Source of the DNA: Pseudoalteromonas lipolytica
Lineage (GTDB): Bacteria > Pseudomonadota > Gammaproteobacteria > Enterobacterales > Alteromonadaceae
NCBI RefSeq assembly: GCF_900116435.1
Contig: NZ_FPAZ01000002.1
Location: 124,001-188,000 of the forward strand
Length of the DNA stretch: 64,000 nucleotides
Reading direction: 5' to 3'
Position 1 is the stretch's first letter, and each line of letters opens with the position of its first letter. Below are positions 52,001 to 59,896 of the stretch, piece by piece. Made by a program: the position numbers and the translations under genes. Below the pieces are notes generated by a model. That model did not search any database. It saw nothing but the letters and a program-made list of their open reading frames with translations, and was not told the origin of the DNA.

Positions 52001-52227
52001 GTGATAATGGCGGTGACACAGGGGGTAACGATGCAACGTGTGACGGTGTCGATGTCGCCAGCATTGCGGTCTATCCAAATTGGCCGCAAACAGACTGGGC
52101 TGGTAACCCAAGCCATGCCGTTGGCGGTGATCTGATGAATCACAACAATGTGATTTACGAAGCTAAGTGGTGGACAAGCACAGAGCCAGGCACATCAGCT
52201 GATTGGACTGTGAGCTGCACGCTTTAA
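49048..52227 (+). CDS. Secreted multidomain GH18 chitinase (ChiC type)
   Basis: A 1059-residue secreted enzyme. Order: signal peptide (to about AQA, 27), a CBM5/12 chitin-binding module (about 30-85, with AKWWTQ), two Ig/PKD-like modules (about 93-182 and 188-278), a GH18 catalytic barrel (about 310-800) with SVGGW and DGVDIDYEYP carrying the acid/base E479, a C-terminal domain of the ChiC family (about 820-985), a Gly/Asp linker (PGGDNGGDNGG), and a second CBM5/12 (about 1010-1059, with AKWWTS). The active site is intact, so it should cleave beta-1,4 bonds of chitin. It is the first gene of the cluster, with LPMO and ChiA-type genes following on the same strand. A partial terminator hairpin follows the stop. 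Confidence 0.95.
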   Translation: MSSHQLIKNAFKLSALSLSVFGFTAQAAIDCSNLEVWQQGQTHVGGDQVQAQDSAYEAKWWTQTNPVETSGVDQEWRLLGVCDSAVSENQAPQVTSLNPAEGSLFTTGDSVVIEADAIDTDGTVASVEFFVDGTSVAVTSSAPYSTSWQATVGSHVISAVATDELGLASTAVAHSVSVSDAVEPGNQAPTASIEFSTVASQVTVGTDIVFALSGSDSDGQVTGLSLAENDSAVYQASSASSSYTWQAPALGQFTFTLTVTDNEGATGTATHVVNVVEATPPGADCKPHGLYQTPGVNTPYCTVYDSNGREKMGADHPRRVIGYFTSWRNGANGQPSYLVNDIPWDKITHINYAFAHVDANNKVSIGDPNAAGNPATNMTWPGVTGAEMDPSFSYTGHFNLLNKFKKQHPDVKTLISVGGWAETGGYFGADGTRVNSGGFYTMTTNADGSVNQAGIDAFAKSAVEFIETYGFDGVDIDYEYPSSMNDSGHPDDFAISNARRAGLNASYRVLMQKLREELDIAGEKAGKHYLLTIASPSSGYLLRGMETFQSVKYLDYVNIMSYDLHGAWNSHVGHNAALYDTGLDSELAQWGVYTTAEFEGIGYLNTDWAVRYFRGAVSAGRINIGIPYYTRGFKDVSGGTHGLWGQAALPDQSNCAKGTGVGEKNLCGNGALGIDNLWHDKNDVGEEMPAGSNPLWHAKNLENGINPSYLEIYGLTPDTDTDDVLTGTYTRYYDDVAVAPWLWNADKKVFLSIEDEQSMATKVDYVINNGLGGIMFWELAGDFDYDSAKGEYFMGSSLTTLAYDKFNQSGVAYDTHQGNVDFTVPSEAVDVSFTVKDFPIGDDNYPISPTFSFTNNSNIDLSGAKISFDVPVSTSAIFKSNWNAQEKLGMAVEANGSNAAGNNIGGYENEFHRFSITLVNEWGGIEKAFNTGETVDAQVMYYMPITGPTNFTIEKEGKTYAFKYEYPMLPDAVPGTTNPGGDNGGDNGGDTGGNDATCDGVDVASIAVYPNWPQTDWAGNPSHAVGGDLMNHNNVIYEAKWWTSTEPGTSADWTVSCTL

Positions 52228-52236
52228 CTCAACAAA

Positions 52237-52263
52237 GCGGGGCACGCAATGTGCTCCGCATTT
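52237..52263 (+). terminator. Hairpin between the first chitinase and the LPMO gene
   Basis: GCGGGGCAC, loop GCAAT, GTGCTCCGC, then ATTTCT. It can attenuate read-through or protect upstream mRNA, and so set different levels for the two products. Confidence 0.6.
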
Positions 52264-52282
52264 CTACAGCGAGAATACAGCA

Positions 52283-53881
52283 ATGAAAACAACTAAATCG
52301 AAGGCATTGTCTTTATCGGCAGTGGCAACCAGCATGCTGCTTGCCTGTGCATCAAGCCACGTGAATGCCCACGGATTTTTAGAAAGCCCTAAAGCTCGCC
52401 AAGCATTTTGTCAGGCAGACGGCGGCTATTGGTGGCCCGCTGATGGTAGCGCTATTCCTAATCTTGCTTGCCGTGCAGCATTTGCAGAGGCAGGGCATGT
52501 GCAGTTTGTGCAAGATATTGAATATTCAGCGAACACGATTGATTACACCAACCTAGCAGCGGTAAAAGACAGTGTGCCCGATGGCCGTTTATGTGCGGCA
52601 GGCGACAGTGAAAAACGAGGCATGGATTTACCCTCGGCTCATTGGCAACGTACCGAGCTGGTGCCTAACGCGAATGGCGATATTTTAGTGCGTTTTTTAG
52701 CAAGTACGCCTCATAACCCAAGTTTTTGGCAGTTTTACCTGACAAAGCCTGGATTTGATAGCGCCACAGACGTTCTCACGTGGGACGATTTAGAGCTGGT
52801 TGAGGAATACGGCAATCTTGATTTTGTGATTGGTGATAATAACGACCGTTACTATGAAATGAGCGTGTCTATTCCTGCTGAGCGCAGTGGCGACGCTATT
52901 TTATATACTCGCTGGCAGCGTGATGATGCAGGTGGCGAGGGCTTTTATAACTGTAGCGATATTACCATTGTTACAGACACAGCACCGACTGATCCGAGTG
53001 AATGGTCTGCACTGACGTATTTTGTGCGCCAAGGTCAAAATGCAGAAGTGGGTGACAGTGTGTCTGCGCGTTTGTTTGATGAAACAGGGCAAGAGCTGTT
53101 TACACAACAAATGCAAGTCACCAGCGATAATCAGGCTAATTGGCAAGCAGAGTTTGCTCAGCTGCTTAATCTGAATTACAGCCATTTACTACGCATTGGT
53201 GTGCAAGATGCTGGTGGCGCAATCGCTTTTAATGCCAGCGATATATTAACCAATCAGGTGTTTGCAACAAACGCCAACTACAGTTTTGCACTGAGCGTAA
53301 AAGCCGCACCTGAAAATACTGCCCCTATTATCCATCAACCTGAAGCTATCACCCTGAATGAAAATAGCACGGCAGATGTGCACTTACATGCCTTTGACGA
53401 TCAGCAAACCGCATTAACATACCGCTGGAATGTACCGGCTCCTCTTCGCTTTACTGGGGCGGGTGCCGACATCACGTTAATAGCACCAGAAGTCGATGCA
53501 GATACCTCTTTTACTGTCACTGCCTCAGTATCTGACAGCATGCTTACCAGCGAAGCCAGCTTTACGGTCACGGTACTTAATAGCAGTGTGGTTGAGCCAA
53601 ACCCCGATGCGCCCGCGTGGGATAACAGCGCGCAATATAACACCGGCGATAAAGTGAGCTTTAACGGCGGGATCTACAGTGCGAAATGGTGGAACCAAGG
53701 CGCACAACCCGACAGCAGTGATGCATGGCAGCTTGAATCAGGTTCGGCATCGAGCGAATGGAACATCGGCAAAGCCTACCAAGGCGGTGACGAGGTGACC
53801 TATCAAGGACAGCGCTATCGTGCGCAGTGGTGGACTCAGGGCGATACACCGAGTACCAGCCAAGTATGGGCAAAAATCTAA
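52283..53881 (+). CDS. AA10 lytic polysaccharide monooxygenase with two CBM5/12 modules
   Basis: A 532-residue secreted copper enzyme that oxidatively breaks crystalline chitin. Signal cleavage after VNA would expose H30 (HGFLESPKARQ) as the first residue, which together with H144 in STPHNPSFWQFY forms the copper-binding histidine brace. The AA10 domain spans about 30-230. An Ig-like module (about 235-330) and a cadherin/Ig-like module (about 345-435) follow, then two CBM5/12 modules (AKWWNQ near 475 and AQWWTQ near 520). The layout differs from Vibrio GbpA by its paired C-terminal CBM5/12 modules. It lies between two GH18 genes, a known arrangement in chitin-degrading Pseudoalteromonas. Confidence 0.95.
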   Translation: MKTTKSKALSLSAVATSMLLACASSHVNAHGFLESPKARQAFCQADGGYWWPADGSAIPNLACRAAFAEAGHVQFVQDIEYSANTIDYTNLAAVKDSVPDGRLCAAGDSEKRGMDLPSAHWQRTELVPNANGDILVRFLASTPHNPSFWQFYLTKPGFDSATDVLTWDDLELVEEYGNLDFVIGDNNDRYYEMSVSIPAERSGDAILYTRWQRDDAGGEGFYNCSDITIVTDTAPTDPSEWSALTYFVRQGQNAEVGDSVSARLFDETGQELFTQQMQVTSDNQANWQAEFAQLLNLNYSHLLRIGVQDAGGAIAFNASDILTNQVFATNANYSFALSVKAAPENTAPIIHQPEAITLNENSTADVHLHAFDDQQTALTYRWNVPAPLRFTGAGADITLIAPEVDADTSFTVTASVSDSMLTSEASFTVTVLNSSVVEPNPDAPAWDNSAQYNTGDKVSFNGGIYSAKWWNQGAQPDSSDAWQLESGSASSEWNIGKAYQGGDEVTYQGQRYRAQWWTQGDTPSTSQVWAKI

Positions 53882-53946
53882 AGTTTTGTAGTTCAAACTT
53901 TATCAATAACAGCAAACAGCTAAATAAAAATAGATAAGAGAGAATC

Positions 53947-56580
53947 ATGAATATAAAACAATTAAGCGCAGCCATTGGTGTTGCATTATGTGCCAGTGCA
54001 GCGAATGCTGCACCATCGACACCGACCATTATTTGGGAACCGCAAGAGTACTCGTTTGTTGAAGTAAACCTTGAAGGAACGGGCTCGTATAAAAGCCTCG
54101 TTAAACGTGTTGATCAAGTAACGATTAACATTGAGTGGAATGCATGGAGCGGTGATGGTGGCGATAGTTACAAAGTGTATTTTGACAATATGCTGGTAAA
54201 TGAAGGCCCTTTGGCTGCGGGAACTAAAAGCGGAGTGATTAGTTTCCCTTATGATAAAGCGGGTCGCCACACTTTGTATGTTGAGCTTTGTGAAGGTGGC
54301 ACAACGTGCGCGCGCAGTGAAGGCAAACCCATTGTTATTGCCGACACCGACGGTGCGCACTTAGCCCCATTACCCATGGATTACGATCCAAATAATAAAG
54401 ACATTGGTACAAAAGAAGGGTTGGTAACAGGGGCTTATTTCGTTGAATGGGGTATTTATGGGCGTGACTACGATGTCACAAATATTCCTGCACAAAACTT
54501 AAGTCACATTTTATATGGTTTTATTCCAATTTGTGGTCCGAATGATTCACTGACTGGAGGCCCTAAAAACGCGCTAAATACTGCGTGTGCGGGCTCAGAA
54601 GATTTCGAAGTCGTTATTCATGATCCGTGGGCGGCGATTCAAAAAGCCCTTCCGGGTGTGAGTGCAGACGATCCAATCCGTGGTACTTACTCACAATTAA
54701 TGGCGCTAAAACAACGCTACCCTGATTTAAAAATATTGCCATCTGTGGGCGGTTGGACGTTATCTGACCCATTCGCATATTTTACTAATAAAGCAAACCG
54801 CGACACGTTTGTCGCATCAATGAAAGAGTTCTTAAAAACATGGAAATTCTATGATGGTGTCGATATTGACTGGGAATTCCCTGGTGGCGACGGTGCTAAT
54901 CCGGCGCTAGGTGACCCAATTGCAGATGGCCCTGCTTATGTGGCATTAATGCAAGAGCTGCGAGCTATGCTTGATGAGCTTGAAGCCGAGACTGGTCGTC
55001 AATATGAGCTAACATCAGCGATTGGTGCAGGCTACGACAAAATTGAAGATGTTGATTACCAAGCAGCAAGCCAATATATGGATTACATTTTTGCCATGAC
55101 GTACGATTTTTACGGCGCGTGGAGTGGAGTAACAGGCCATCAAACCGCCTTGTACTGTTCATCGCATTTCCGCCCTGGTCAATGTGATGGCACGGGTGTT
55201 GACGCCCAAGGCGTACCATACAAAGGACCTGCTTACACCACCGATAACGCAGTGCAGTTATTACTTGCGCAAAATGTTCCATCGAAGAAAATTGTTGTGG
55301 GCACAGCGATGTATGGTCGTGGTTGGGAAGGGGTTTACCCAGCAGGCACGACTATTGATGGTAACCCTATGACTGCAACAGGGTCGGGTCCTTTAAAAGG
55401 CAGCACTGCGCAAGGCGTCTGGGAAGACGGTGTTATTGATTATAAAGGCATAAAAGCACATATGATCGGCGCAGCAGGCACCGGTATTAATGGCTTTGAA
55501 GTGGGCTACGATGAGCAAGCAAAAGGCGCATATGTCTGGAATCGCTCTACAGGTAAACTGATTACGTATGACAGCCCTGCCTCTGTTATTGCAAAGGGTA
55601 ACTATGTTAATCAACATGACTTAGGGGGATTATTTGCATGGGAAATCGATGCCGATAATGGTGATATCCTGAATGCGATGCACGAAGGTTTAGGTGGTGC
55701 GGTTACAGAGCCTAGCAACAGAGCGCCTGTGCTGTCAGTATCAAGCACCGTAACTGTAAACGCCGGTGAGTCTGTTTCAGTTGTCGCATCAGCAACCGAT
55801 GCCGATAACGATGCACTGACTTATAGCTGGACAGCAGACGCCGCGCTGTCTGTAACGGGTGAAAACTCAAATACACTGGTTATTGCTGCGCCATCAGTGA
55901 CAAGTGATGCGCAATACCTAGCAACGGTATCGGTTACCGACGGTAAAGCCGTGGTGAGCCGTAATGTAACAGTGAATGTTGTGGCGCCAAGTACGGGCGG
56001 CAATTCAGCGCCTGTCGTGGCTGCAATTTCAGATAAAACCGTTGCTGAAGATGCAAGCGTTGCGGTATCTGTGTCTGCTACAGATGCAGATAATGATGCA
56101 CTTAGCTATAACTGGACAGTGCCTGCAGGCTTAACATTGGTGGGTTCAGGTGCAAATATTAGTTTGCAAGCGGGCAGCGTTGATGCCGATACAAGCTATG
56201 TTGTAACGGTAGAGGTATCTGACACACAAGCTACGACATCGGTAAGCTTCAACGTGACAGTAACTGACTCTGGCACAACAAACCCACCGGGTGGCGATAC
56301 AACATGGGATGAAGCAGCCATTTATGTGGGCGGTGACACGGTAATTTATAACGGTGTTGAATATACTGCAAAATGGTGGACACAAGGAAACCGTCCTGAT
56401 TTAGGTGGCCCGTGGGGAGCAAGCTCAAAACCAACAGACGGTAATGGTGATGTGGTTTGGCAAGCTGCTGGTATCTACAACGGGGGCGACCAAGTCGTTC
56501 ACCAAGGTACAAAATACGAAGCGAAGTGGTGGACTCAAGGAGAAGAGCCAGGCGTTGTGGATGTATGGAAAGCACTTTAA
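53947..56580 (+). CDS. chiA: Secreted GH18 chitinase (ChiA type)
   Basis: An 877-residue secreted enzyme. After the signal peptide (to ANA, about 22) comes a fibronectin-like ChiA N-domain (about 25-135), as in Serratia ChiA, then a GH18 barrel with an insertion domain (about 155-580): SVGGWTLSDPF, DGVDIDWEFPGGDG with the catalytic E310, MTYDFYGAWS, and GLFAWEIDADNGDI. Two Ig-like modules follow (about 595-690 and 695-785), then two CBM5/12 modules (AKWWTQGNRP near 813 and AKWWTQGEEP near 860). ChiA-type enzymes work processively from the chain end, so this one complements the ChiC-type enzyme upstream. It ends the cluster and is followed by a strong terminator. Confidence 0.95.
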   Translation: MNIKQLSAAIGVALCASAANAAPSTPTIIWEPQEYSFVEVNLEGTGSYKSLVKRVDQVTINIEWNAWSGDGGDSYKVYFDNMLVNEGPLAAGTKSGVISFPYDKAGRHTLYVELCEGGTTCARSEGKPIVIADTDGAHLAPLPMDYDPNNKDIGTKEGLVTGAYFVEWGIYGRDYDVTNIPAQNLSHILYGFIPICGPNDSLTGGPKNALNTACAGSEDFEVVIHDPWAAIQKALPGVSADDPIRGTYSQLMALKQRYPDLKILPSVGGWTLSDPFAYFTNKANRDTFVASMKEFLKTWKFYDGVDIDWEFPGGDGANPALGDPIADGPAYVALMQELRAMLDELEAETGRQYELTSAIGAGYDKIEDVDYQAASQYMDYIFAMTYDFYGAWSGVTGHQTALYCSSHFRPGQCDGTGVDAQGVPYKGPAYTTDNAVQLLLAQNVPSKKIVVGTAMYGRGWEGVYPAGTTIDGNPMTATGSGPLKGSTAQGVWEDGVIDYKGIKAHMIGAAGTGINGFEVGYDEQAKGAYVWNRSTGKLITYDSPASVIAKGNYVNQHDLGGLFAWEIDADNGDILNAMHEGLGGAVTEPSNRAPVLSVSSTVTVNAGESVSVVASATDADNDALTYSWTADAALSVTGENSNTLVIAAPSVTSDAQYLATVSVTDGKAVVSRNVTVNVVAPSTGGNSAPVVAAISDKTVAEDASVAVSVSATDADNDALSYNWTVPAGLTLVGSGANISLQAGSVDADTSYVVTVEVSDTQATTSVSFNVTVTDSGTTNPPGGDTTWDEAAIYVGGDTVIYNGVEYTAKWWTQGNRPDLGGPWGASSKPTDGNGDVVWQAAGIYNGGDQVVHQGTKYEAKWWTQGEEPGVVDVWKAL

Positions 56581-56630
56581 ACCTACCTAGCTACATGTAG
56601 TGTATTTTATTAAAATGTGATTTCCCTACA

Positions 56631-56654
56631 AAGCAGCCTTCGGGCTGCTTTTTT
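56631..56654 (+). terminator. Rho-independent terminator of the chitin cluster
   Basis: AAGCAGCC, loop TTCG, GGCTGCTT, then T's. Confidence 0.92.
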
Positions 56655-56783
56655 AGTGTCTAATCTCTAACTTTTCCTTATTTTAATTGCTCACTTTCCT
56701 CCTCGCTTAGTTTTTGTGTTTCACCTATTATGAACCATACTAAAAGAGTGATGAGTTTAGGCTCTTAAACTACAGGTGTGTTG

Positions 56784-57536
56784 ATGACGATGAAAGTGCT
56801 TTTCTTATTGGTTTTTGCTGCGTTAAGCACTGAAGCGTTTAGCTGCGATAGGGTTTTAAAAGTCGGAGTGAGCCAATCGTGGCGACCCTATGTTTTTAGC
56901 CAAAATGATCAGCTCACTGGGATTGATATAGAGATTACTGACTTGGTGTTAAAAGAAGCAGGGTTTTGCAGTCAATTTATCGCAATGCCTTCGTCAAAAC
57001 GTGGATTTGCTGAATTAAAACATGGCACTGTTGATTTACTTCCCGCAGCCAGCTACAGCCAACAGCGAGATGATTTTAGTACTTTTTCAGTGCCTTATCG
57101 TAACGAAGTTATGCGTCTTTTTTGGTATCCGCACAGCCATTTAGAATCACAAGACTTAAAAGGCTTACTCGACCATAAACAAACTATTCTTACCAATAGT
57201 GGCAGTTATTATGGCGATGAATTGACACGTTTAAGTAAGAATAAAAAATATAAAGATCAGTTTGTTACTGTCCCCTCGTTACGACAGCGCTTAGCAATGC
57301 TGGTGGCCAAACGCGTTGATTTTTTTATTGACGATGAACTAGCAGGCTTAAGCTTGATTCAACAACATCAGGCTAACAACGTAAAAATTCATCCGTATAT
57401 TATTAATAACGATTATATTTATTTTATGCTAAGCGACTTGAGCCTCTCCGAGGAGGAACGACAGGCTATTAACCACGCGATTCAATTCAACAAGCAAGCA
57501 ATAACCGATATTATTAGTTCCTATAAAACACAGTGA
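56784..57536 (+). CDS. Periplasmic amino-acid-type binding protein (SBP family 3)
   Basis: A protein of about 250 residues with a signal peptide ending near STEAFS. The bilobed binding-protein fold is recognisable from LKVGVSQSWRPYVFSQNDQL, TGIDIEITDLVLKEAGF, GTVDLLPAASYS and RVDFFIDDELAG. The cysteines CDRV and FCSQ could form a disulfide. No ABC permease genes adjoin. In marine gammaproteobacteria many such solitary proteins act as sensors or have no known partner. I start at ATG 56784 with CAGGTG 6 bases upstream. Confidence 0.85.
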   Translation: MTMKVLFLLVFAALSTEAFSCDRVLKVGVSQSWRPYVFSQNDQLTGIDIEITDLVLKEAGFCSQFIAMPSSKRGFAELKHGTVDLLPAASYSQQRDDFSTFSVPYRNEVMRLFWYPHSHLESQDLKGLLDHKQTILTNSGSYYGDELTRLSKNKKYKDQFVTVPSLRQRLAMLVAKRVDFFIDDELAGLSLIQQHQANNVKIHPYIINNDYIYFMLSDLSLSEEERQAINHAIQFNKQAITDIISSYKTQ

Positions 57537-57537
57537 G

Positions 57538-59043
57538 TTAGCCTAACCGCGTAACACGCAACTTGATACGTCCGGCATTGGCACCATAAAAACGATTTAA
57601 GTCATTCGCAAAGGGGCAAAACTCGCCTGACTTTGTAATGCGAATATCGGCACCTTCAGCAATTTCAAATAAATGCTCATCGTTGTCATCAATCGCGCCA
57701 ATAAGTGCAAACCACTGTGCATGCGCTAAGCGTCTAAATGGCTCAAGCACAGCCATGGGAATTTCTTTTACACCTAATTGCACGTTATCACGATGCCAAC
57801 CCGCGGGGCCGCAACTAATGCCATCGTCATACCAAGTTTGATCAGGATAAGGCGTAAACCGATAGGTCGCCCCTTGCGCTAACATTAATCCGGTGTGGTT
57901 ATATTTTTCGGCGCCATAAACAAATACATCTTTACTTTGACCAATACTGAGTACGGTCATGTTTTGTTTATCAAGCGCAATATGTGGGCTTAAGCCGTTG
58001 AAGGTTAAGCGGCTTTCATCACTGTAGAGCACATCATACGTAAGGCTTTTTAGCGACTCAGGACGATAACTGGTTAAACGGTTAATACGCTCTGCCACGG
58101 TGTAATGAATTGTGGGAGGATGTTCACTTTGCTCATTATCAACCAATACGCAGCACTCTCGGTCAACAAGCTTAAATAAAGGATTAAACCAAAAGTAATT
58201 TTGTTGGTGACTAAGCGCCAACGGATCGGGGGTAACAGTGACATCGTCTTGGGCAATTAAATTACGGTGCTCATCGGGCAGTAAGCTATGGTAATTAATA
58301 TCAGCACTGGTCAGAAGGTTAAGTGAAATAGTTTGTTCTATTAACCACTCAATAGCATAACGCAGACAAATGTCGGCTAAGCCATCACGGTAATACCCGC
58401 CACCCACGTCAGAGTGTGCGCCCGCAAACCATACCTCTTCTACATGGGGCGCTTTGTTTATGAGTGTTGGCTCAAACGCGCGGCGCTTTTCATCCAGCGC
58501 AACACAATGCAGGGCTGCGTTAATATTACTGGCTAGGGTGTAGTTTTCAAAAATAACGTGTTCAGCGCCACGTGTTGCTTTGGTCACTTTTGAAAAACCA
58601 ATAGATGCCACGGTATCAAATACGCATAAAAAAACATTGTCGCTTATTAAGGGCTCAAGGCATTTTGCAAAACGCCTTGCCAATGCTGCACCACGACTAA
58701 AACCCGTTAGCAAAACCCGATCGCCCACAGCGTAATATTGTTTAAAGTCGTTTATTGCGCGGTTTAAAATACTGGCGACATCGTCGCCTCTTGGGGCTAA
58801 TGCTTGATTGAATAAACGTCTGAAGCGGCTTCCTTGAGTGCCTATGCCTTGGTAATAAAAACTAAGTTGGCTTGGGAATGGCGTTTCGGGTTCACTGTTG
58901 AGTGTGCCGCCAAATAACAAATGAAGTTTAAGAATATTGGAAATACTGGCATCTTCTTTGAAATGAGCGGCACTAAATTGTTCTGCATCACGGGGCTCAC
59001 TGCCTGTGCCATCAAAGTTGAAAATCAGCGTTTTAGGGGTCAT
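57538..59043 (-). CDS. DUF2235 alpha/beta-hydrolase with lectin-like C-terminal domain
   Basis: A 501-residue protein. The DUF2235 hydrolase (about 1-330) opens with TLIFNFDGTG and has the nucleophile elbow VLLTGFSRGAALARRF (GFSRG, serine near 115), DTVASIG and WFAGAHSDVGGGY with the later catalytic His/Asp. Relatives include Tle1-type phospholipases secreted by type VI systems. The C-terminal part (about 365-501) looks like a PA-IL (LecA)-type lectin domain: HTGLMLAQGATYRFT, WYDDGISCGPAGW, HAQWFALIGAI, FANDLNRFYGANAGRIKL. It could bind galactosides or cell surfaces. No VgrG, PAAR or immunity gene is next to it. The enzyme may be an orphan effector, but secretion is not shown. Confidence 0.85.
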   Translation of the reverse strand: MTPKTLIFNFDGTGSEPRDAEQFSAAHFKEDASISNILKLHLLFGGTLNSEPETPFPSQLSFYYQGIGTQGSRFRRLFNQALAPRGDDVASILNRAINDFKQYYAVGDRVLLTGFSRGAALARRFAKCLEPLISDNVFLCVFDTVASIGFSKVTKATRGAEHVIFENYTLASNINAALHCVALDEKRRAFEPTLINKAPHVEEVWFAGAHSDVGGGYYRDGLADICLRYAIEWLIEQTISLNLLTSADINYHSLLPDEHRNLIAQDDVTVTPDPLALSHQQNYFWFNPLFKLVDRECCVLVDNEQSEHPPTIHYTVAERINRLTSYRPESLKSLTYDVLYSDESRLTFNGLSPHIALDKQNMTVLSIGQSKDVFVYGAEKYNHTGLMLAQGATYRFTPYPDQTWYDDGISCGPAGWHRDNVQLGVKEIPMAVLEPFRRLAHAQWFALIGAIDDNDEHLFEIAEGADIRITKSGEFCPFANDLNRFYGANAGRIKLRVTRLG

Positions 59044-59236
59044 AGCGTCATTCCTTTAGTGGTTTGTCATAACATACAAGGCATTTATTAAAATTTGAAG
59101 ACAAATTATGCGTGATGGCACTCTTTTTATATCAGGCTTTTTATATCAGGCTTTTTATGAGAACACAGAAGACAGGAGAGAGATTTGGGCAAGGTGTGGT
59201 TAACCTTGCCCAAAATAGCCGTTTGAACAGCTAAAA

Positions 59237-59806
59237 TTAAGCGTAAGTGTGGCTGTATAGAATGCCTGAGCCAATTAAGATAAGGGCAATACCGCCAATG
59301 GCTTCAGCTTTTTTGCCAACCCAGCCACTCATCACATTCCCCAGTAATGAGCCGATAGTCACCATTACGGTTGTGGCGAGACCTATCATTGCGGCAGCAA
59401 CATAAATATTAACTTTCATAAACGCAAGGCTTATGCCCACGGTCATTGCATCAATACTGGTGCCTACTGCGGTCAGCAGGGTTGCCATTAATGAACGCTT
59501 ATTGCTTGGCACTTCGTCGGCGTCGTCATCGTCGTCTTTACGACTTTCAATGATCATGTGTATGCCAAGGCCCACCAATAATACAAACGCAATCCAGTGA
59601 TCATAGGCTTCAACGTACTCGGCACCCGCACTGCCAATTAACCAACCTAAGACAGGGGCAATTGCTTCAATGCAGCCAAAAATTAAACCCAATTTAATGG
59701 CACTAAGAATACGTGGGTTTTTAAGTGAACTGCCTTTGGTGATTGATGCAGCAAACGCGTCGGTTGACATTGCAAGCGACAATACGCTGAGAGTAATAAT
59801 ATTCAA
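59237..59806 (-). CDS. mntP: Manganese efflux pump MntP
   Basis: A six-helix inner-membrane exporter of Mn2+, about 189 residues. It matches E. coli MntP (formerly YebN) in LSLAMSTDAFAASITKG near the start, the acidic DHWIAFVLLVGLGIHMIIES, and TSIDAMTVGISLAFMKVNI. The two Asp-containing motifs needed for metal movement are present. The loop after helix 3 is rich in Asp (DDDDDADE) and may bind metal. I start at the TTG at 59806 because this aligns with E. coli and has GGGG upstream; an ATG at 59833 falls on the -10 box. The usual Mn-sensing riboswitch is not recognisable here. Confidence 0.9.
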   Translation of the reverse strand: MNIITLSVLSLAMSTDAFAASITKGSSLKNPRILSAIKLGLIFGCIEAIAPVLGWLIGSAGAEYVEAYDHWIAFVLLVGLGIHMIIESRKDDDDDADEVPSNKRSLMATLLTAVGTSIDAMTVGISLAFMKVNIYVAAAMIGLATTVMVTIGSLLGNVMSGWVGKKAEAIGGIALILIGSGILYSHTYA

Positions 59807-59831
59807 TTTTTGCGCCCCACAAAAAGTGCGC

Positions 59832-59877
59832 ATTATACGCGTATAAGCCGTAAACAGGTAGAGTAATTTACGGCTTA
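59832..59877 (-). promoter_or_regulatory. mntP promoter with adjacent 11-bp inverted repeat
   Basis: TATAAT at 59837-59832 is a -10 box. Just upstream, TAAGCCGTAAA (59844-59854) and TTTACGGCTTA (59867-59877) are exact inverted repeats 12 bases apart, covering the -35 zone. It may be an operator for a manganese regulator or a terminator of ndh (no T run follows on the minus strand, so operator is preferred). Confidence 0.45.
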
Positions 59878-59896
59878 GGGTGAGTCGCGCTGTTTG

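Noticed and set aside
59125..59160. Short direct repeat TTTTTATATCAGGC before mntP/DUF2235
   Set aside because: Two copies of 14 bases in AT-rich sequence, with no sign of function.
59834..59896. Manganese (yybP-ykoY) riboswitch before mntP
   Set aside because: The gap is only about 60-90 bases, is filled by a simple inverted repeat and lacks the conserved riboswitch core.
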